Origin: Yamagishiella unicocca
Lineage: Eukaryota; Chlorophyta; Chlorophyceae; Chlamydomonadales; Volvocaceae
Assembly: GCA_003116995.1 (NCBI GenBank)
Contig: BDSL01000108.1
Span: forward strand, 124,001-188,000
DNA length: 64,000 nucleotides
Direction of reading: 5' to 3'
A program made the position numbers and the translations under genes. Below the pieces are notes generated by a model that worked only from the letters and a program-made list of their open reading frames with translations, was not told where the DNA came from and made no database searches. Below are positions 57,901 through 64,000 of this stretch, piece by piece (positions within the stretch are counted from its first letter, which is position 1; each line of letters starts with the position of its first letter).

Positions 57901-58679
57901 TTGGCATCAACGCCCGGCCCCACCGTTCACCACGCACCGTAATGGCCTCAATGACCACCTCTCCTGGCTTGCCCGGCAGCGCCTTTACCACCACAGTGTC
58001 ACCGCCGCCCTGCGTTGCGACGCGGCGCGATTCGTGCGGTGCGAGCGACAGAGAGGTGAGGGCGGGGGAGGAGAGCGGAGCTCCGCCGGATCGTGGGCCA
58101 CAGTTGCGCGAGCCGCGACCACGCAGCCAAGGTATGTGAGGAAGTTTAGGAACACTGTCTTTCTTGACGAAGGGTGCCCTAACATACCGCAACCTGATCT
58201 TGCCGCTTGTAGCACGCAGCTGTTGCAATCAGAGGTTATGTTCGAATTGATCCCTGCCTGGAACGTCAGCGTCCCCCGTTACCCGGCACTGGTCGGGGGG
58301 GCCCTCCAGACCGCCGCTGGAGGTCTGGAGGGGCCCCCCAGTGCTGACACCGGCCGCCCATTCTCGTCCGCAATACACCCTACCCAAAGAACACGTACGC
58401 ATCTGGCACTGGGACGGGTCGTCAGGAATCATTTGGGTTGACAGCGGGACCCACCTGTACGGCGCAGCCCATCCAATCGAAGCCCGGGCCCAGGTTCGCG
58501 ACAGTCGCTGGCGCAAATGCGGAGCACTCCTTCTGCACGGGGTCAAGGAAGACCTTGCCGCCGGCGGAAACTTGTAAGCGCGTGCAACGAGCTGGCCGGC
58601 GTAGTCCAGCACAGCGGCTTTGAGCTGGGTCGTGACGGCCGCTGAGGCGCTGGTGCTGGAGTCGTTGATGCAGTGCCAT
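54920..58679 (-). CDS. HSK: Homoserine kinase, probably plastid-targeted (8 exons)
   Basis: Catalyses ATP-dependent phosphorylation of homoserine to O-phosphohomoserine, the branch point to threonine and methionine synthesis in the plastid. Exons on the minus strand: 58679-58455, 58009-57938, 57543-57427, 57214-57119, 56920-56820, 56247-56067, 55725-55596, 55116-54920. All introns are GT-AG and the phases close, giving 372 residues. Residues 1 to ~50 are Arg/Ala/Ser-rich and fit a transit peptide. FAPATVANLGPGFDWMG follows (about 54-70), then the GHMP ATP-binding motif GLPLGSGMGSSAA (139-151), YHADNVGPALLGGF in exon 5, VNPRFEAPT in exon 6, EPVRGPLIPGM in exon 7, and the C-terminal GHMP motif GCTISGAGPT (311-320). 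The order and length match plant/algal homoserine kinase. The ATG context AGCATGGC is good. It is divergent from the SURF6 gene 452 bp away. Confidence 0.95.
58294..58339. repeat. Strong GC hairpin in homoserine kinase intron 1
   Basis: G7-CCC-TCCAGACC and GGTCTGGA-GGGG-C6 are reverse complements over 17 of 18 positions, around a loop of about nine bases. It lies within intron 1 (58454-58010), away from both splice sites. Confidence 0.8.
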
Positions 58680-59131
58680 GCTTTTATTTCGCGTAACAAG
58701 GCCTGGGTTCAGGGCTGCAGACCCGCAAGCCGAGCAGACTCCAAGTCCTGCCGCAATTGCGCCGTCGACAGCTCAAGATGCCGCTGAAATAGAATATATT
58801 GACACAGCAACCTGTTTTGCTGTAAGGTTTAATGATTCCTGCTCCGGTTCGGGGCCTGGATCGCGGCGCGCCATGAGTACGGCGGCAGCGTCGGGAGAGG
58901 ACCGGCACACGCGCTGATGTCACTTTCAATTTAGTCCTTCTTGTGCTATCGCCAACATTTTCATAACGATTTAACTATTGTTGACGGACGTCAGCCGCCG
59001 CACCCGCCGCCACGTTGCCCATACTGTTCCGAGCGAAACCCATTGTTCTTTGATTTTCCTTCGTCAAATGTGGTGACTAGATTGGCGCACCCACAGGGGA
59101 TAGGCCCGGGCGTGCGGTAATAGTAAACAAA
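58680..59131. promoter_or_regulatory. Divergent promoter region between homoserine kinase and SURF6
   Basis: 452 bp separate the two start codons, so both promoters must lie here unless the 5' UTRs overlap. A TATA-like AATATATT sits near 58793. No other element is recognised. Defined by position only. Confidence 0.45.
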
Positions 59132-62057
59132 ATGGTCCCAGACGTTTCCGAGCACGCTCGTTTCTTTGACCATATAGTGGAATTAGTGCCAGCGAAGTTT
59201 TACTATGACGATGACTTCATACAGATGAACCCCCGGTACCTGGCGAAAGCAGCACGCGAGGCGTTGAAGGCCGATGCCAAGTTTAAGGCGAAAATAGCTA
59301 AACGCGAAAAGCTGGACCCCGACAAAGCTGCCACTACGCTGGAAGTGCAGCGGCGTAAAAGCCAGGCGAAGCAGCAACTGGCACCTCAAGCCGGCGGCGT
59401 CGGCGACGGGAGCGCCGACGGCGCCGGGCCGTCTATTTCGGCCGGCAAAAAGGGAGGCAAAGCGGCAGTCGTCGCTCCTGCAGGGCCGCCTGCTGGGGCG
59501 GCAGCCGCCTCTGGCCTCAACCTGCAATTGTCGGGCGGGGCGCTGAGCCGTCAGGAGCTCCTCGAGCGGCTACACAAGAAGGTCGAGGTGCGTGGCGCCG
59601 GCCCCTGACCGTCTGCTACGCGATGCACTGGCCGTGTTTTCGTCCGTCGTCGTCATCGTTACCCGAACGTTTGCCACGGAATCGGCCGTTGCTGGTGGCA
59701 GTTGCAAGTTGATGACATTCGCGCGGCTGAGCACGGGCCCGCTGTTTATTGAGAGGGGTGCAGCGAGGGGTAGTGGGTAAACCGGTGAGGAGGTTATGTC
59801 GCATCACTGAGGGCGGTTGCTGGCAGACTCCGATTCCGCATCCTAGGTGAGGCGAGGTCAGGCAGGTCTTCTTGCGTGCGCCACAGTTACAATGGATGCA
59901 CCCAGAAGGCCACGTGCGAATACCATACCTTCGCCATACTACTGCGCAGCGGGACAGGCGTACCCGCACTTGGGCGGGTCAGCTGAAATCCCTCCTGCAA
60001 TGCGGCCGCGGTGAACGGAGACAGCAGTGGCGGCGGCGGCTCCTGTTCCGAGCGCTTTTGGAAGAAACGACAGGACATGGAAAGCTAGGGATGAACTGGG
60101 AGCGAACGGAACATCTGCTGCCGGCAAACCCGCAACCCGGCTAGACATGGCGAGGCGATCCAGAGAGACGAGCTCGTCCCCTTTCTGTCGCCAACACGCG
60201 TTCCCCCTCCCTGCCGCCATCCGCTGCAGGATGCCCGGCAGCGCCGCAAGGTGTCCAGCGACACGGCCACCCAGGCCAAGGAATGGAAGCAGAATACTCT
60301 GCGGGATAACGCCGCCGCCAAGCAGCAGCAGCAAGCCAAGCAGCAGAAGCAGCAGAAGCAGCCGCAGGCTGGGGCTAAGCGCAAGGCGGCGGCTGCTGGC
60401 CAGGAGGGCGGCGAGGGCGAGGGCACCGGCAAGCAGGCCAAAGGCCAGCAGGGGCAAGGGCAGGGGCAGGTTTCAAAGAAGGCTCGGCGGGAGGCCCTGG
60501 CGGACGGCGAGGCCCCGGTGGACTTCAAGTTTGCTCGGATCGACCTGGAGGAAGGTGGGTCGCGCGACGGCGCCCTGGGCAGCTGCGGCGCGTGGGGAGC
60601 GTGGCGTGGACGCCTGTGTAGTTCGCCGGCTTCGTTGAGCCCTCGTGATGCCGCGCGGCAGGCGGCCACCCAGCGCTGTACGCGGCCGAAACGCGCGTCG
60701 GCAGGCGGTATGGGAACCAGGCATTCACGGGCCGCTGGTGTCCTAAACAGGCCACCCCGGCCCCTAGCCAGGCTGCTGGCCCTCCCGAACTGAGGCGCCT
60801 CATTGTCCCTCGCCGTCCTTTCTTGTTTCCTCAGGCCGGCATGGCAAGCAGTCCGGACGGCGGGCCCCCAAGCAGGTGCTGCTGAAGCAGGCTGAGACGC
60901 AGAAGGCGGAACTTGAAGCGCTGGCTGGCACGGAGGAGGGCAAGGTGGGTTTGACAGGTTTCGGAGCCTCAAAATACTGGGCTTGGGCGGCGTGGCAGCA
61001 TGAGTGTCGCAGGCGGCCAGCTGCAAGGGAAACCTGGCGGCTTCGGCTTGTCGTTGCTGTTTGGGGCCATGGACGAGGTGGGTGCCGCGGACAGCCTTGG
61101 AACTCCTTGCCACGTATTGAACACCTTCATAGGACCGTCGCTCCGCGGGCGCCTAGTGTGGATTGGCGGCCGAGCAATTGACCGGAGCCTTAGTAGCGGG
61201 TGCAGCGCCCTCTTCGGTTGGCTTCGCAACGGTATGTATAGACCTGGTTGGGCTGACGTCGCTCCCTGGGCACTATAGCAGGAACTGAACCACAGACGCC
61301 AGTAACCACCAACCGCAAGTTACCTGCTTGCCCAACCGCGCACCCGCCCGTAGGCCAAGGCGCAGCAAGCCGCCTGGAAGGCCGCCCTGGCTCGCGCCGG
61401 GGGCGAGAAGGTGCTGGACGACCCCAAGCTGCTGCGCCGCTCGCTTAAGAGGGAGAGCAAGCGCCGCGAGAAGCACAGCAAGGCGTGGAAGGTGCGTACC
61501 AGCGCTCGAGGGAGGAGGACGGCGGTTGTGCGGTGGCGCAGCGGGCGGGGCGCGGGTCTGGGGTGAGCACGTGGCTCGGGAGGGTCTCTCTCTCTCTCTC
61601 TCTCTGGACGCCATTGGCCGGCCACGATGCGATCCGTGCGGCTTGCAGCGTTAGTGCGGCCGGCGGCGGTAGGTTGGTGTTGGGGGTGCAGGTGGAGGAG
61701 GGAGGCCGTGTTCGTGTAGCAGCAGTGCGCGTTGATCCTGCGGGGCTGCCGGCGCGCGGGTTGCGCCTGGCCCGGTTGCCTGACGGGTCCGGGCGGGCTC
61801 CGCCGCACTTGCCGCCCCGACCCACAACCCACAACCCCACGCCCTCTTTGTGCACGCAGGAGCGGGTGTCAGTCCAGCAGGAGTCCCAGGTGGCTCGCCA
61901 GTCGAAGCGCAATGACAACCTAGCGGCACGCCGGCAGACCAAGTTGGACAACAAGAAGGCCAAGCGCGAGAACAAGCTGCTGCGGCCGGGCTTTGAGGGG
62001 CGCAAGGAGGGCTTCATCACGCCTGGGGGTGGCGGCGGTGGTGGCGGCGCCAAGTGA
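59132..62057 (+). CDS. SURF6: SURF6/Rrp14 family nucleolar protein (5 exons)
   Basis: Surfeit-6/Rrp14 proteins are nucleolar RNA-binding factors needed for rRNA processing and ribosome assembly. Exons: 59132-59587, 60230-60554, 60835-60944, 61354-61491, 61860-62057. All introns are GT-AG and phases close, giving 408 residues, close to family size. The N-terminus has the family's LVPAKFYYDDDF signature (about 18-29). Exon 1 ends in LLERLHKKVE, where the C-terminal SURF6 domain begins. Exon 2 encodes ARQRRK, a Gln/Lys-rich linker and VDFKFARIDLEE. Exon 3 has KQVLLKQAETQKAELEAL. Exon 4 has GGEKVLDDPKLLRRSLKR, the most conserved core. Exon 5 has NDNLAARRQTKLDNKKAKR and a Gly-rich tail. The strongly basic coiled character fits a nucleolar protein. 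Intron 4 holds a (TC)n microsatellite near 61586-61606. The start is the first ATG in frame after the divergent promoter. Confidence 0.92.
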
Positions 62058-63728
62058 GGACGGGGAGGTACCTAGTTTACGAGGCGCGTGAGTTGGGGCT
62101 GCAGCGGCGGGGGACGAGGTGTTGAGGTCTTATGCTGAGGGGGGATGTCGCTGCGATCGATTGGGGGCGTTCCAGGAGGATGCGACGTTGACAACGGAAA
62201 TGATGTTTCCTGGGTGAGGGCCCAATGCTGTAGCAGCAGGACCGACACAAACGGAGGAGTAAGCTCATTGGGTTAGTTGAGAGCAACATAAGCCGCCGGA
62301 GCAGCAATTCCACATCGTGAGGCGAGTGAGGACAGCCCCAGCATGGGGGCTTGGGCATGTTCATAGGCTGGCGGAGGTGATGGCGGGCGGTAGTCTCGAT
62401 CTCTTGGAGAGATGGCTTGGGCACTGGATCCCGCCGTTGATTGATCCGCCCTGCTGGTCCTACGCAGACGTTAGGAAAGGATATTTGACGTTACGATACC
62501 AAGGGGCTATGTAGAAATCCCCAGTGATGCTCTCAGCGAGTGACGAGTATCGTAAGGGCGTGTGGATTGAGCGATGCCCAACTTGCATCTGTACACGTAA
62601 CCTGCCATTATAGGAAGTGCCGACCGGGGCCTGTAGCGGACTTGGACTGGCGTTGTTTGGTGCGCAGCGCCGCGGCACGGGTAAATGCTGTCGATGTTGG
62701 AGGCGCATGCTCGTCCGGCCCTAACTTTTCGGACCGAATGAAGGTCTGGCGCGAGGGAAGATCTTGGCATTTGAAGTCGGATCGCGTATAGGAACATTTT
62801 GAAACTTTGAGGTCTTACGACTTACGAAGCGGGATTTTCCTATGAAGCACCGCCCACCCTGCGAGCCACCTCTCTGTCGACCGTGAAACGATTTTATGGC
62901 GTGTTGCCTCTCCGCAGCGGCTGACCGAGCTTAACAGCGGATCTTTACACCGTTCTCGGACTACTGATCTGCATATATGCATCTTACCACCAACCAGCGA
63001 TTTGGAGGTTTTACAGTGAAGTCCTGATCCATCTAACGATATAAGCGGGGAGCGAGGCATGCATGGGCAAAAACGGTCGACGCAAATTCGTGGTGATATG
63101 TCACCGACAGTCTTGCAAGCGCAAACTTGGCAGCATCCTCTGCCGGCGTCCCTACTGCCTTGCAGCCTTCCCTCCTTGGTCCAATGCGACAACTCATGTG
63201 CCCAGTAACCGCAATTGCCACGTACAACGCACTTGCGGGCACCGACCGCCGCTCCTCTCCCCAACACAGCATCTTAACAACACATAATGCAATCTGCGCC
63301 AGCAAAAGGGCATCATAGCATCCTGTTCGGCCCCGCCGTGGCTCGCACTCTGCGGCCGGCATACAGTACCAATGTATCCCTCGTCGGTCCGTGCACCTCA
63401 CCTGGCTTCTAGCATGGGTTCTATCGAGCGGTCCCCCCTGCTACACGAGGCGCTTACTGCCCGAGCGGGCCCGATGCATCAGCACCTACAGCCGATAGCC
63501 GCTGCGACACATTTTTTTTCTTTCCGCTTCAGACCCCTGCACGATGCATTCCCCGCGCACTGAGCGCCTCCTCTTCCTTGCCCTACCTTAAGCACCGCCT
63601 TAGCGGCGCCTCGTACCAGGCGGCGCGGCCGAGCGCGAGCACGAGGACTGCAAGCGTGCACAGGGAGCCGCCCCTTCCCAATACAGGCCCGGGTACCATG
63701 CGACGCGATGTGCCTGGCGCACAACGGC
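62058..63728. other. Intergenic sequence between convergent genes
   Basis: About 1.7 kb between the SURF6 stop and the CutA stop. It should contain both 3' UTRs. No protein family, RNA gene or repeat is recognised, and no TGTAA signal was found close to the SURF6 stop. Confidence 0.4.
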
Positions 63729-63950
63729 TCATGCCGTGTCCGTTGCGACTGCCGAGCCCTCAGCCGCCGCCTCGGGTGCGCGGGTGCTGTCCAGCAGCCA
63801 CTGCAGGTAGGAGGAGCTGCCGCCCAAGATGGGCAGCCTGATCACCTCGGGCTCGTCGTACGGGTGGTTGGCGCGCACGAAGGCGGTTAGCTGCGGCAGG
63901 AGCTCCTCGCGGGTCTTGATGATGAGCAGCAGCTCCGCATCCTTCTCCAC
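63729..63950 (-). CDS. CUTA: CutA-family divalent-cation tolerance protein, last exon only
   Basis: This is the 3' exon of a gene continuing past the right edge. The acceptor is CCACCCTCAG/GTGGAGAAG at 63950, and 73 residues are followed by a stop. The sequence carries the CutA C-terminal signature: EKDAELLLIIKT, then RANHPYDEPEVIRLPI, then GGSSSYLQWL, covering the last beta-alpha-beta part of the fold. CutA proteins form ferredoxin-like trimers, bind copper and other divalent cations, and are plastid proteins in plants. An ~18-residue Ala/Glu-rich tail follows the domain. The catalogued role (cation tolerance) is only loosely established. Confidence 0.9.
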   Translation of the reverse strand: MEKDAELLLIIKTREELLPQLTAFVRANHPYDEPEVIRLPILGGSSSYLQWLLDSTRAPEAAAEGSAVATDTA

Positions 63951-64000
63951 CTGAGGGTGGGGGGTTGGAGGTGGGGCGCGAGGTGCCATCGCCCCGTGTG

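Noticed and set aside
60085..61113. 342-codon minus-strand frame opposite SURF6
   Set aside because: Shadow of the GC-rich SURF6 exon 2 and introns; the plus-strand reading has family motifs and closing splice phases, the minus-strand one does not.

Overview
The window looks like nuclear DNA of a green alga of the volvocine/Chlamydomonas type. Evidence: GC-rich sequence, intron-rich genes with GT-AG junctions, a homoserine kinase with a probable plastid transit peptide, APE-type LINE and DIRS-like retroelement pieces, and tandem tRNA-Pro genes. This assignment is by inference; no marker gene fixes the species. About three quarters of the window is repeat DNA, and nearly all long open frames there are by-products of GC-rich tandem repeats, not genes.

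Region 1 (1-11880) is a field of minisatellites. A 27-bp-period array based on CCTATGCGGTGCG alternates with a ~650-bp dispersed module (M1), a 14-bp array (TGCTTGCAGGGCTA) and a 15-bp array (GGCCCACGGGTCGGA). The order M1, 14-bp array, 15-bp array, 27-bp array occurs twice, about 4.5 kb apart. A 1217-bp block is tandemly duplicated at 8966-11399. Region 2 (11879-13127) holds a 5'-truncated LINE stub, about 44 copies of a 10-bp GT-rich repeat and an AT-richer spacer.

Region 3 (13128-47436) is a higher-order satellite array of about 20 composite units of 1.1-2.3 kb. Each is assembled from modules called here D, A (~142 bp), B (~320 bp), C and an optional ~53-bp linker. A LINE (28442-35576) with ORF1 and a 1776-aa ORF2 (APE endonuclease, reverse transcriptase, C-terminal zinc-finger-like motif) sits inside module D of one unit. 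A tRNA-derived SINE-like element (45362-45583) sits in module D of another unit at essentially the same position. Both elements end in a hairpin followed by CTGTAACGC, so the SINE may be moved by this LINE. This target-specific LINE/SINE pair on a satellite is the most interesting signal in the window.

Region 4 (47437-54640) is the repeat-to-gene border. It has decayed satellite, a perfect 50-bp hairpin, a last satellite piece, two tRNA-Pro genes separated by one base, and a broken DIRS-like retroelement fragment. Region 5 (54641-64000) is ordinary gene space: an 8-exon homoserine kinase (minus strand) divergent from a 5-exon SURF6/Rrp14 nucleolar protein gene (plus strand), and the last exon of a CutA-family gene (minus strand) at the right edge.
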